Part shown: in pieces, positions 26,945-36,353 of the stretch | How the letters are laid out: every line of letters begins with the position of its first letter | How positions within the stretch are numbered: the stretch's first letter is position 1 | Assembly: GCF_001418085.1 (NCBI RefSeq) | Contig: NZ_LIQH01000027.1 | Coordinates: forward strand, 172,718-236,717 | Direction: 5' to 3' | Origin: Lacinutrix algicola | GTDB lineage: Bacteria; Bacteroidota; Bacteroidia; Flavobacteriales; Flavobacteriaceae | DNA: 64,000 nt | The notes under the pieces: generated by a model | Told to the model about the DNA's origin: nothing | Database searches by the model: none | What the model saw: the letters and a program-made list of their open reading frames with translations, nothing else | Program-made: the position numbers and the translations under genes

Positions 26945-27295
26945 TTGGAAAACCTAGAACATTTAATCAATCCATTATCTTTAAGCGGTATTGTTTTTAT
27001 TATTGTTGGTTTTATTATGTATAAATTTCCTCCAAAGAAAATAAATTCTCTTTACGGTTACAGAACTGCAGCATCCATGAAAAACCAACAAAATTGGGAT
27101 TTTGCTCAAGTTTATTCTGCTAAAAAAATGATAGTAATTGGGATTATAATGCTTCTTATAAGCATCAATTTTATAGTAATAAACTTCAGTAACAATCAAA
27201 TAATAATTATTGGTCTTATTCTACTTCTATTTAGTGTTCTATACTTATTCTTAAAAACAGAAAATGCTATTAGAACAAATTCTAAGAAACATTAA
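26945..27295 (+). CDS. SdpI-family membrane protein
   Basis: A 116-residue protein with three hydrophobic segments (about 11-27, 59-79, 84-104). The SdpI signature is between the first two: SLYGYRTAASMKNQQNWDFAQ. In Bacillus SdpI gives immunity to the SdpC toxin; in this phylum the family is common and its role is unknown. It appears to start at TTG, because no ATG comes before the first membrane helix. It is the last gene of the series, 19 bases after the acyl-CoA-binding gene. Confidence 0.75.
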   Translation: MENLEHLINPLSLSGIVFIIVGFIMYKFPPKKINSLYGYRTAASMKNQQNWDFAQVYSAKKMIVIGIIMLLISINFIVINFSNNQIIIIGLILLLFSVLYLFLKTENAIRTNSKKH

Positions 27296-27356
27296 GCTGT
27301 TTTAAATTATTAATATATTAAGACTTTCTTGTCAAAATATTTACTTCATCTAATAT

Positions 27357-27388
27357 AAAAAAAAATGAGTTTCTGCCTTAGCAGAAAC
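27357..27388 (-). terminator. Intrinsic terminator of pafA built on a CTGC...GCAG palindrome
   Basis: GTTTCTGC and GCAGAAAC pair perfectly around CTTA. On the minus strand nine T follow after three bases. The core resembles the dispersed palindromes at 4694 and 43778. Confidence 0.75.
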
Positions 27389-27411
27389 CCACAGTAATAA
27401 AGTAGTCTCTC

Positions 27412-29073
27412 TTAATCTATAACAAAATCTAACACACTACCCGTAGTCCCTGTAGGATAGCTTATTCCTAATAGTGCAGAGATTGTTGGAGCGATATCGA
27501 TAATTTCAGTTTTAGCCAATGTGCTTCCCTTTTTAATACCATTTCCGTAAAATAATAATGGTACATGAGTATCAAAAGTAGAACCAGAACCATGTGTAGA
27601 ACCTGTTTCGCTATAACTAATTACGGCAGGATTTTTAATAATAATGATATCTCCAGATCGCTTTTGATGGTAACCATTTTGTATTAAAGCTTCAATTCCA
27701 TTAGAGAATGTAGTATTCTGCATCGTTTCAGATGAATATACTTTATCAATATTTTTATAATTTATTACTTCGTTTACAATAGCATATTGCACTTCCCTTA
27801 AATCTAAGTTCAATGCTTTTAAGCGTGATTTGTTTAAAAATATTTGATCGTTACTAAAGCTCTCTATTAAATCTGAAGTAGCATATTTTTCAACTAAAAA
27901 TCCGTTTAGTTTTTTTCTAAATTCTTTTTTATTAAAATACCCAGCAGGTATTTTTACACTTTGTAAATATGCAGGCACTTCTACTGCACCATGATCTGAA
28001 GTTAAAAATAAAGTATACTCACCTGCACCAACTTGGGCATCTAATGCTTTAAATAAACGCTCTAAATCCTTATCTAAACGAATGTATGTATCTTCTATCT
28101 CTTTAGAGTTAACACCAAAATTATGACCAACATAATCTGTACTCGAAAAACTAACCGTTAAAACATCTGTAATATCATCTTTACCTAATTGCTCTCCTGC
28201 AAGTGCTTGAATTGCAAAATCTGCTACTATACTATTTCCGAATGGTGTTGCTTTAATAATATCGAATCCTTTATTATCGTCTTTTAAAACTGCTAAATCA
28301 TAAGGAAAAGTCGCATTTTCTTTACCTTTAAAACCGCCTTCAAACGAATTTAAATCACTTCCACTTTCTGTATATGTATTAATATCATACAGTGTATTCC
28401 ATTCGCGTAAATAGTTTTCAGCAGTATTACTTGCATTAAAAGTTTTTACCCATTCTGGAAGGCTATCCATATAATAACTAGAAGTAATAAAATTACCTTC
28501 ATCTTTACCTCTAAACCAATAAGCAGCATTTGCAGAGTGACCAGCTGGTAAAATTGCACCACGATCTTTAACAGATATTCCAATAGTTTTTCCTCGCATT
28601 TGAGTAAATAATCTATTCTCATCTGCAAAAGTTGTTGTTTTCATATTACGAGGAGACATACGATCTGTATCAGTTTTACTACCTATAGCAATAACAGTAG
28701 AATCGTCTGCACAATACATCGTTTTCTTACTAAATTTATTGTACCAATAATTAGCAATTATTCCATGATTTTTTGGAGAAGTTCCAGTAAATATTGAAGC
28801 ATGACCTGGTCCTGTATAAGTAGGCACATAATTATAATGGTTGTTTTTGCAATTAAAACCATCGTTAATTAAGCGTTTAAAACCATCGTCTCCAAACTTA
28901 TTATAAAAACGTGTTAAATAATCGTATCTCATTTGGTCCACCACTATACCAATCACTAATTTAGGTTTAGCATGCAGTGATACTTCTTTTTCTAAATTAG
29001 TTTGTATTACTTTATTCTGTGCTGTACAGTTAAAAAAAAATAATACTATAAAAATACTTGATAAAAATCTCAT
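27412..29073 (-). CDS. pafA: PafA-type alkaline phosphatase, exported
   Basis: Hydrolyses phosphate monoesters in the periplasm. A signal peptide with a Cys at about 16 (FFNCTAQ) suggests either a lipoprotein or SPase I cleavage after TAQ. The fold starts KLVIGIVVDQMRYDYLTRFY with the metal Asp; the nucleophile Thr lies in YVPTYTGPGHASIFTGTSP near residue 88. LTSDHGAVEVP and GSTHGSGSTFDTHVPLLFYG give further metal ligands. The length of 553 residues matches PafA. It has its own promoter and terminator. No pho-type operator was identified. Confidence 0.9.
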   Translation of the reverse strand: MRFLSSIFIVLFFFNCTAQNKVIQTNLEKEVSLHAKPKLVIGIVVDQMRYDYLTRFYNKFGDDGFKRLINDGFNCKNNHYNYVPTYTGPGHASIFTGTSPKNHGIIANYWYNKFSKKTMYCADDSTVIAIGSKTDTDRMSPRNMKTTTFADENRLFTQMRGKTIGISVKDRGAILPAGHSANAAYWFRGKDEGNFITSSYYMDSLPEWVKTFNASNTAENYLREWNTLYDINTYTESGSDLNSFEGGFKGKENATFPYDLAVLKDDNKGFDIIKATPFGNSIVADFAIQALAGEQLGKDDITDVLTVSFSSTDYVGHNFGVNSKEIEDTYIRLDKDLERLFKALDAQVGAGEYTLFLTSDHGAVEVPAYLQSVKIPAGYFNKKEFRKKLNGFLVEKYATSDLIESFSNDQIFLNKSRLKALNLDLREVQYAIVNEVINYKNIDKVYSSETMQNTTFSNGIEALIQNGYHQKRSGDIIIIKNPAVISYSETGSTHGSGSTFDTHVPLLFYGNGIKKGSTLAKTEIIDIAPTISALLGISYPTGTTGSVLDFVID

Positions 29074-29096
29074 GTTATAAGCTTTAGTTTACAAGA

Positions 29097-29104
29097 CAAA
29101 AATA
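29097..29104 (-). promoter_or_regulatory. -7 promoter box of pafA
   Basis: TATTTTTG fits TAnnTTTG, 23 bases before the pafA ATG. Confidence 0.55.
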
Positions 29105-29271
29105 AACTATTTAAAATATTCTAATTTAAAAACAGCGTTAAATACCTGTTATAATTATCTGAATATATTATACCATTTTATAGAACATTGGTTTTAGATT
29201 TTTATACTTTAGCAATTAATACAATTCGGTTTTTAAATTAATAATGAAACAAAAATCGTTTCAATACTTAT

Positions 29272-30009
29272 ATGCAGTATCTACATAATATTGGCGCTTA
29301 CTTTTTAATGATTATAGAGCTATTTCGTAAACCAACGAAATGGTCTGTAATGAAAGAACTTATACTTAAAGATATAGACGATTTAATAATTGGTTCTATA
29401 GGTATTGTTGCATTTATTGCTTTTTTTGTTGGTGGCGTAGTAACCATTCAAACAGCATTAAATATTGATAATCCTTTGATTCCAAAAGAATTAATTGGTT
29501 TTGCAACAAGACAATCTATTCTATTGGAGTTTGCTCCTACCTTTATGTCTATTATTATGGCAGGTAAAGTAGGTTCTTTTATTACTTCTAGTATAGGAAC
29601 CATGCGTGTTACAGAACAAATTGATGCCTTAGAGGTTATGGGTATAAACTCATTAAACTATCTTGTTTTTCCTAAATTAATTGCAATGGCATTTTATCCT
29701 TTTGTAATATCTATTGCTATGTTTCTAGGTGTTATTGGTGGATTAATGGCATGTATATATGGAGGTTATGCATCTGTAGATGATTTTATTACAGGTATAC
29801 AACAAGAGTTTGAACCTTTTCATATTGTTTATGCTTTTATTAAAACATTCTTATTTGCCTTTGTATTGGCTACAATACCTTCTTTTCATGGCTATTATAT
29901 GAAAGGTGGTGCTCTTGAAGTAGGAAAAGCAAGTACAACCTCTTTTGTTTGGACTAGTGTTGCAATTATTATTATAAACTATTTAGCAACTCAATTATTA
30001 CTAAGCTAA
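29272..30009 (+). CDS. MlaE-type ABC transporter permease
   Basis: A 245-residue inner-membrane permease of the MlaE family, with GGVVTIQTALNI, the long central ESGPTLMSIIMAGKVG-like stretch (seen as EFAPTFMSIIMAGKVGSF) and about five membrane segments. In other bacteria it moves phospholipids between the two membranes. It overlaps the ATPase gene by one base (the A of TAATG), a sign of coupled translation. No MlaD (MCE) gene follows in this window, which is unusual. Confidence 0.88.
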   Translation: MQYLHNIGAYFLMIIELFRKPTKWSVMKELILKDIDDLIIGSIGIVAFIAFFVGGVVTIQTALNIDNPLIPKELIGFATRQSILLEFAPTFMSIIMAGKVGSFITSSIGTMRVTEQIDALEVMGINSLNYLVFPKLIAMAFYPFVISIAMFLGVIGGLMACIYGGYASVDDFITGIQQEFEPFHIVYAFIKTFLFAFVLATIPSFHGYYMKGGALEVGKASTTSFVWTSVAIIIINYLATQLLLS

Positions 30010-30776
30010 TGATAGAAGTAAAAAATTTACATAAATCGTTTGGAGAAGCTCATATTTTAAAAGGTATTAGCGCAACATTTCATCAAGGGCAAACCAATTT
30101 AATTATTGGACAAAGTGGTTCTGGAAAATCTGTATTTTTGAAATGCTTATTAGGTTTATATTCTTACGAGCAAGGCAGCATAGAATATAATGGTGAAATT
30201 TTTGCAGATTTAAGTGAAGACAAAAAAAGAGATATGCGTGCGAAAATTGGCATGGTATTTCAAGGTAGTGCTTTGTTTGATTCTTTAACAATTGAAGAAA
30301 ACGTAATGTTTCCTTTGCGTATGTTTACTAAACTTAAAAAGGACGAAATGCGAGATCGTGCAAACGTTGTTTTAAAGCGTGTAAACCTGGAAGGTGCCCA
30401 CAAAAAAATGCCAAGTGAAGCTTCTGGTGGTATGCAAAAACGTGTTGCCATTGCTAGAGCAATTGTAAACAATCCTAAATACTTATTTTGCGATGAGCCT
30501 AACTCTGGATTAGATCCTAAAACAGCAATTGTAATAGATAATTTAATTCATGAAATTACAGAAGAGTATCAAATAACAACTGTTATTAATACTCACGATA
30601 TGAACTCTGTTATGGAAATTGGAGATCATATTATGTTTCTAAAAGATGGATTGAAAGCCTGGGAAGGCACTAAAGACACAATATTTAGAACAGATAATGA
30701 AGTTGTTACAGACTTTGTTTATTCTTCGAACTTATTTAAAAAAGTACGTGAAGCTATAATTAAAGAAAATAAATAA
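30009..30776 (+). CDS. MlaF-type ABC transporter ATP-binding protein
   Basis: The ATPase partner of the preceding permease. Walker A IIGQSGSGKSVF is near residue 36, signature ASGGMQKRVAIARAI near 140, Walker B KYLFCDEPNSGLDP near 160, and a switch His in TVINTHDMNSV. The 255-residue length is typical. The two genes form one transcript with no terminator seen after them; DUF389 lies on the other strand. Confidence 0.92.
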   Translation: MIEVKNLHKSFGEAHILKGISATFHQGQTNLIIGQSGSGKSVFLKCLLGLYSYEQGSIEYNGEIFADLSEDKKRDMRAKIGMVFQGSALFDSLTIEENVMFPLRMFTKLKKDEMRDRANVVLKRVNLEGAHKKMPSEASGGMQKRVAIARAIVNNPKYLFCDEPNSGLDPKTAIVIDNLIHEITEEYQITTVINTHDMNSVMEIGDHIMFLKDGLKAWEGTKDTIFRTDNEVVTDFVYSSNLFKKVREAIIKENK

Positions 30777-30827
30777 GTCATTTACAACTTCTTAAATACA
30801 TTAAAAACATAATCTAAAACGTATTGA

Positions 30828-32315
30828 TTATTGTCTTTTTAAAACAATTGTATCTGTTTTAATTTTTGTTTTAAGCCATTCAACCAACTCTTTATCTTTA
30901 ACTCCTGCAATACTATCGTTTATACCAACTTTCCATTTTGCAGTTGCAACATCTATTGTATCTACCGATGTAAAATTATTAGACACTAACATTTTAGAAT
31001 AACCAAAATACTGTAAATCATTAAATTTTATTTTAGCATCTTTTGATAAAATAGAGAATGAAATAGTATTATTATCATTATTAACTCTTTGTAGTTCACT
31101 TCTTAAATTATTGACTTCAGTTTGCAAGCCTAAAATAATATTATCTTTTTCGTCTAAGATTCTTATTGCTCTATCGTAGGCATCAGAAATTTTATCGAAA
31201 CTTCTATTTTTGTTTCCATTTATTTTTAATTCAAACTCTCCTATTTTATCATAACCTTTTAATTCGTTACGTAAATCTACTTCTGTGGCTTCAGTAATTT
31301 CACCATTAAAATAAAGCGTTATTAATTTTTCTTCATAATTAGGAATTCCTTTTTGAAACCAAAGTTCACTATTTGGAGCAATTTCATTTTTAATAAAATT
31401 ATCGTAATTAATTTCTAATTGACTCTCTCTTAACACTTTTACAAAAGTAATAGTTGGATAAATCATGACAATAATTGCTACAAGTGCTGCAAATTGTGCA
31501 ATTCTTTTTCGTTTAGCAGAATTAGCATATTTAAGCATTGGAAAACGTAATACTTTTAAAACTATAAAAGTTGCCAATGCAATAAAAATGGTATTAATAG
31601 TAAACAAGTTCATTGCTCCTCCAAAATAAACCCAATTACCTTTAGCTAATCCATAACCTGCTGTACAAAGTGGAGGCATTAATGCAGTTGCAATAGCTAC
31701 ACCAAAAATAACAGAAGCTATAGTTCCTTTTTTAGTACGTGCGATTATTAATGCTAAACCACCAAAAAAGGCAATTAACACATCTCTAATATCTGGACTT
31801 ACACGACCTAAAAGTTCTGAGGTATCTTCACTTAATGGAAAGAAATAAAAGAATAAAAAAGCGGTTAATAAACTCAACACAATCATAGTTGCTAAATTTA
31901 TTAACGATCGTTTTAGAGTATCGATATCGTTAATTGCAATAGCTAAACCAATACCTAATATTGGTCCCATTAATGGAGAAATTAACATGGCTCCAATTAC
32001 AACTGCGGTTGAATTAGCATTTAGACCTATGGAGGCCACAAAAATAGAACAAATTAAAATCCACGCAGTTGCTCCTTTAAAAGGAATATCTGCCTTAATC
32101 GCTTCTATTGTTGCATCTCTATCTGTATCTTCTCTAAAATCAAGAAGCTCAATAAAGAATTTTTTTATGCTTTCAAAAAAACTTTTTGCGTCTTTCTTTA
32201 CAGTTTCTTTAGACTGCTGTACAGCTTCGTCTTTTTTATCTGCTACTTCTTTTAATATTTCTGCTTCATCTTTTTTAGAATCTTCAGCAAAATTAAATTT
32301 GTTTTCGTCACTCAT
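30828..32315 (-). CDS. DUF389 membrane protein with long soluble C-terminus
   Basis: About 75 charged residues come first, then the DUF389 domain (about residues 75-290). It has five or six hydrophobic segments and the family stretch STAVVIGAMLISPLMGPILGIGLA, followed by ATALMPPLCTAGYGLA. The remaining roughly 200 residues are soluble and include a coiled coil (LQTEVNNLRSELQRV). The family has no proven function; transport has been suggested. It lies three bases from manC on the same strand and is probably co-transcribed with it. Confidence 0.8.
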   Translation of the reverse strand: MSDENKFNFAEDSKKDEAEILKEVADKKDEAVQQSKETVKKDAKSFFESIKKFFIELLDFREDTDRDATIEAIKADIPFKGATAWILICSIFVASIGLNANSTAVVIGAMLISPLMGPILGIGLAIAINDIDTLKRSLINLATMIVLSLLTAFLFFYFFPLSEDTSELLGRVSPDIRDVLIAFFGGLALIIARTKKGTIASVIFGVAIATALMPPLCTAGYGLAKGNWVYFGGAMNLFTINTIFIALATFIVLKVLRFPMLKYANSAKRKRIAQFAALVAIIVMIYPTITFVKVLRESQLEINYDNFIKNEIAPNSELWFQKGIPNYEEKLITLYFNGEITEATEVDLRNELKGYDKIGEFELKINGNKNRSFDKISDAYDRAIRILDEKDNIILGLQTEVNNLRSELQRVNNDNNTISFSILSKDAKIKFNDLQYFGYSKMLVSNNFTSVDTIDVATAKWKVGINDSIAGVKDKELVEWLKTKIKTDTIVLKRQ

Positions 32316-32318
32316 ATA

Positions 32319-33398
32319 TTATCCTAAATGGTCTCCAAATTGAGTTTTCACTTTTTGAAGTACTTTTTTTATATCTTGTTCTTTTGCCTTTGGATAAATA
32401 AGTAAAACTTCATCTTTATCCACAATTATATAATCTTTTAAACCATCTACAACCACTACTTTATTCGTCTTGGTACGTATCATGTTTCCAGAGGCATCCT
32501 CTGCTAGTGTTCTTGCATTTACTACAGCATTATTATCTTCGTCTTTTTCTAACTTATCGTATAAGCTTCCCCAAGTTCCAAGATCATTCCAATCGAAAGT
32601 AGCAGGTAAAACAAATACATTTTTAGACTTTTCCATAATAGCATAGTCTACCGATATATTTTCGGCTTTGCCATAATTTTCTTTTATAAAATCGTTTTCT
32701 AAATCTGAATTATAAGTATTGATTCCATTTTCAAAAAGTTGAAATAATTCTGGTTGGTTATTTTTAAAGGCTTCCACTACACTTTTTGCGCTCCATATAA
32801 AAATACCTGCATTCCATAAAAAATTACCTTGAGAGATAAAGCTTTTAGCCGTTTCATAATCTGGTTTTTCTCTAAACTGATTTACATTTTTTATAGGACT
32901 ATTTGAGTCCTTATCGTATTCTATATAACCATAACCCGTATTTGGGAACGTTGGCTTAATACCTAAAGTCATTAAGGCATCATTATTCTCGCAGTATTTA
33001 AAAGCTTGTTCTACGTTATCTGTAAACGCTTTTTCATCTTCAATCCAATGATCGCTTGGTGCAACTATCATTACTGCATCTTTATTTTCTTTTTGAATTT
33101 TTAAAGAAGCATATAAAATACAAGGTGCTGTGTTTCTCATTGCCGGTTCTAAAACAACTTGCCTTTTAGTTACTTCTGGTAGTTGTTCTAAAACTAAATC
33201 ATTATAAATCTCATTAGTTAGAATAAAAATATTTTCCTTCGGAATTAAAGTCGCTAAACGATTAAACGTTTTTTGAATTAGCGTATCTCCAGTTCCCAAC
33301 ATATCGTGAAATTGCTTTGGAAAATCTGTTGTGCTTACTGGCCAAAACCTAGAACCTACTCCTCCAGCCATTAATATGGCATAATAATTTTTATTCAT
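32319..33398 (-). CDS. manC: Mannose-1-phosphate guanylyltransferase
   Basis: Makes GDP-mannose for surface polysaccharides. The nucleotide-binding start YAILMAGGVGSRFWPVSTTDFPKQF is the GDP-mannose pyrophosphorylase signature, with Lys of FPKQF for the sugar phosphate. VAPSDHWI and FRFREKP-like NQFREKPDYETA follow. At 359 residues it lacks the C-terminal isomerase domain of bifunctional ManC/AlgA. The ATG at 33398 gives the usual MNKNYYAIL start; an ATG four codons upstream overlaps the SprT-like gene as ATGA and would be translationally coupled. Confidence 0.9.
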   Translation of the reverse strand: MNKNYYAILMAGGVGSRFWPVSTTDFPKQFHDMLGTGDTLIQKTFNRLATLIPKENIFILTNEIYNDLVLEQLPEVTKRQVVLEPAMRNTAPCILYASLKIQKENKDAVMIVAPSDHWIEDEKAFTDNVEQAFKYCENNDALMTLGIKPTFPNTGYGYIEYDKDSNSPIKNVNQFREKPDYETAKSFISQGNFLWNAGIFIWSAKSVVEAFKNNQPELFQLFENGINTYNSDLENDFIKENYGKAENISVDYAIMEKSKNVFVLPATFDWNDLGTWGSLYDKLEKDEDNNAVVNARTLAEDASGNMIRTKTNKVVVVDGLKDYIIVDKDEVLLIYPKAKEQDIKKVLQKVKTQFGDHLG

Positions 33399-33406
33399 TT
33401 TATCTC

Positions 33407-34006
33407 TCATTCTTCAATAATATCTATTTCTGCATTAGGACTGAAAAGATACACTTTTCCTGTACTAATTTCAACACATTCAAAACGTTTTACACGTTTG
33501 CTTACTTTTTTAAAAGTTTTTTTGTCTCTAAATCTAAAAACAGTTCCAAAAGGCACCTCAAAAACATATGTTTTGTCACTATTAGCATCAAATTGTTTTA
33601 ATGCGTAAGCTAAATCAGAATCTGTATCACTACTTGCTTTAGGATTCTTAAAATGTCTTGCTAATAAAGGTAATAAATTTAAAGGAAATACTTCTGGATT
33701 TATAAAAGGTAACATTAAATGTTGAAACGTACGTTTCCACTCTAATCCATGTGGTTTAATAAGTCTTCCGTAGTTTTTATAAGCTTCAAAATGAGCAACT
33801 TCATGAACAAGTGTAATTAAAAAACGATATTTATTTAAATTATTATTTATTGTTATTTGATGTTTTCCGTTTGATAATTTCCTGTAATCTCCATGCCTAG
33901 TTTTCCTTTCCTTTTTTACTAAAACCGTTAAATTATCATGCTCTAAAAGTTCTAAAACCTTAGAAATAGCTTGCTCTGGAATGTGGTTTATTATAGTATT
34001 CTGCAT
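33407..34006 (-). CDS. SprT-like zinc metalloprotease domain protein
   Basis: A 199-residue cytoplasmic protein with the zinc motif LVHEVAHFEAY (HExxH near residue 66) and GRLIKPHGLEWKRTF, the two SprT/SPRTN-like signatures. A C-terminal basic region with beta character (YVFEVPFGTVFRFRDKKTFKK) follows, where SprT proteins carry a zinc ribbon; the Cys pairs are missing here. Eukaryotic relatives cut DNA-protein crosslinks; the bacterial role is unproven. It is the first gene of the SprT-manC-DUF389 series. Confidence 0.82.
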   Translation of the reverse strand: MQNTIINHIPEQAISKVLELLEHDNLTVLVKKERKTRHGDYRKLSNGKHQITINNNLNKYRFLITLVHEVAHFEAYKNYGRLIKPHGLEWKRTFQHLMLPFINPEVFPLNLLPLLARHFKNPKASSDTDSDLAYALKQFDANSDKTYVFEVPFGTVFRFRDKKTFKKVSKRVKRFECVEISTGKVYLFSPNAEIDIIEE

Positions 34007-34081
34007 TGAAACAAAAATAATAAAAGGGAATTAATTTTATATAATTTTTATGCTATAACTCATAATTAGTTAAGTGGCATA

Positions 34082-34115
34082 AAAAATCCCAAAACTATTA
34101 AATTTTGGGATTTTT
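34082..34115. terminator. Intrinsic terminator after argS
   Basis: AAAAATCCCAAAA and TTTTGGGATTTTT pair perfectly around CTATTAAA. It can stop transcription in both directions. Confidence 0.88.
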
Positions 34116-34136
34116 ATATTTTAATATATGTTTGTT

Positions 34137-35939
34137 CTACATTCTCTCTGGCACACTAATACCTAGCAATCCGAAAGCATTTTTAATTGCATTTCCTACC
34201 GCTTTAGACAATTGAACTCTAAACGCTATAGAATCTTTATTGTCGTTACCCATTACAATTGGTAAGTTTTGAAAAAATGAATTATACTCTTTAACCAATT
34301 CGTAAATATAGTTTGCTATTAAAGCTGGACTATAATTTTGGGCAGCATTTTGTATTACTTCTGGAAAAAGCTGTAAATGTTTTAATACTGCTTTTTCCTT
34401 ATCTTCTAACGTATAATCAGCATTAATACTACTTAATGTAATATTATCGTTTTTTAAAGTTGCCTCTGCTTTACGTAAAATAGATTGTATTCTAGCGTAA
34501 GTATATTGTATAAAAGGTCCTGTATTACCTTGAAAATCGATAGATTCTTTTGGATCAAACAAAATTCTCTTTTTCGGATCTACTTTAAGTATATAATATT
34601 TTAAAGCTCCTAGGCCTATTGTGCTATATAAATCTAATTTTTCTTGATCTGTATACCCGTCTAGTTTCCCTAAATCTTCAGAGATTTCTTGCGCTGTAGT
34701 AGCCATATCTGAAATTAAATCGTCGGCATCTACAACAGTACCTTCTCTACTTTTCATTTTTCCGCTAGGTAAATCTACCATTCCATAACTTAAATGAAAT
34801 AAGTTTTTAGCCCAATCGAATCCTAATTTTTTCAGAATTAAAAATAAGACTTGAAAGTGATAATCTTGTTCGTTACCAACAGTATAAACCATACCGCCAA
34901 CATCTGGAAAATCTTTTAAACGTTGTATTGCCGTACCAATATCTTGTGTCATATAGACAGCTGTACCATCGCTACGCAGTACTATTTTTTCGTCTAGGCC
35001 GTCTTCGGTTAAATCGCACCAAACAGAACCATCTTCTTTTTTAAAGAATACTCCCGTTTTTAAACCTTCATCAACAAATTCTTTTCCTAATAGATAAGTT
35101 TGACTTTCATAATACAAAGTATCGAAATCTACTCCTAAATTTTTATAAGTAACATCGAAACCATTATAAACCCATTGGTTCATGGTTTCCCATAATGCAA
35201 CGACTTCTTTATCTCCGGCTTCCCATTTTTGAAGCATTTGTTGTGCTTCAATTAAAATTGGTGCTTCTTTTTTTGCTTCGTCTTCGGTTTTACCTTCGGC
35301 TATTAAAGCTGCTATTTCTTTTTTATATTCTTGATCGAATTTTACATAGTAATTTCCAACCAGCTTATCTCCTTTTAATCCTGTAGACTCAGGTGTTTCT
35401 GTATTACCAAAACGCTGCCAAGCTAACATACTCTTACAAATATGAATACCACGATCGTTAATTATCTGCGTTTTATAAACTTTCTTTCCAGAGGCTTTAA
35501 TAATTTCGGCTACACTATAACCTAATAAATTATTACGTATATGTCCTAAGTGTAAAGGTTTGTTTGTATTTGGTGAAGAATATTCTACCATTATAGCTTT
35601 GTCGTCTGCTTTAGGTGCTGTAAACCCAAAAGTAGAGTCGTCTTTAATTGTATTAAAAAATGAAACATAGTGTGCATCTACAATTTCAATATTTAAAAAG
35701 CCTTTTACTACGTTAAATGCTTTTACTTCATCAACGTTATCTACTAAAAATGTACCAATTGCTTCTCCTATTTGTACAGGATTGCCTTTAACTACGCGCA
35801 ACATTGGAAACACAACTACTGTAATATCTCCTGCAAACTCTTTACGAGTAGCTTGAAATTCTACGTTTTCTAATTCTGCTTTATAAATTGTACTAACAGC
35901 TTGTTTTACTGCTTGTGTTAATGTTACTTGAAGGTTCAT
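34137..35939 (-). CDS. argS: Arginyl-tRNA synthetase
   Basis: A class I synthetase that charges tRNA-Arg. An N-terminal Add-1 domain (about residues 1-90) precedes the Rossmann fold with the HIGH-like KPLHLGHIRNNLLG motif near 125. The KMSK position reads SGKMKSREG, and the C-terminal anticodon-binding domain ends in the typical SVPERM. The length of 600 residues is normal. It is a single-gene unit with an exact -7 box and a terminator. Confidence 0.96.
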   Translation of the reverse strand: MNLQVTLTQAVKQAVSTIYKAELENVEFQATRKEFAGDITVVVFPMLRVVKGNPVQIGEAIGTFLVDNVDEVKAFNVVKGFLNIEIVDAHYVSFFNTIKDDSTFGFTAPKADDKAIMVEYSSPNTNKPLHLGHIRNNLLGYSVAEIIKASGKKVYKTQIINDRGIHICKSMLAWQRFGNTETPESTGLKGDKLVGNYYVKFDQEYKKEIAALIAEGKTEDEAKKEAPILIEAQQMLQKWEAGDKEVVALWETMNQWVYNGFDVTYKNLGVDFDTLYYESQTYLLGKEFVDEGLKTGVFFKKEDGSVWCDLTEDGLDEKIVLRSDGTAVYMTQDIGTAIQRLKDFPDVGGMVYTVGNEQDYHFQVLFLILKKLGFDWAKNLFHLSYGMVDLPSGKMKSREGTVVDADDLISDMATTAQEISEDLGKLDGYTDQEKLDLYSTIGLGALKYYILKVDPKKRILFDPKESIDFQGNTGPFIQYTYARIQSILRKAEATLKNDNITLSSINADYTLEDKEKAVLKHLQLFPEVIQNAAQNYSPALIANYIYELVKEYNSFFQNLPIVMGNDNKDSIAFRVQLSKAVGNAIKNAFGLLGISVPERM

Positions 35940-35961
35940 TTTATTTGTAATTTTAGACTGA

Positions 35962-35969
35962 CAAATATA
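35962..35969 (-). promoter_or_regulatory. -7 promoter box of argS
   Basis: TATATTTG, an exact TAnnTTTG match, 22 bases before the argS ATG. Confidence 0.6.
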
Positions 35970-36353
35970 GTATATATTGCCTAAACATAATTTATTATCT
36001 ATTGATTTCTATATTTGATTTAAATGCAATACTAATCTTATGTATTATATTAAAAATTACTGTTCTAATATCTTAGTATTACTTATGTAATTACCAAAAA
36101 GACAACATAATGCCTTTCAACGAAAAACCGAGCATATTTGTATTATTTTTCCTATTCATCGATAAATTACCGAAGTGTTTTATTAATAGACTCACTTAAA
36201 CTAATATATTGGCTTTAAAACCTATAAATTAGTATAATAGATGTCTTTTTTTAATTTTTGGTAAGCTATTAAACCCTTAACCAACTAATGTTTATGTTTT
36301 TATAAAACATTAAAAACCTTTAGTTAATTTTCGTTGCATTGTTGCAAGTACCT
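35970..36353. other. AT-rich intergenic region between argS and a histidine kinase
   Basis: No open frame with a recognisable product and no RNA gene was seen. It contains a weak inverted repeat, AATGTTT and AAACATT, around 36287-36311, some 43 bases before the kinase ATG. No exact TAnnTTTG box for the kinase was found. Confidence 0.5.
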
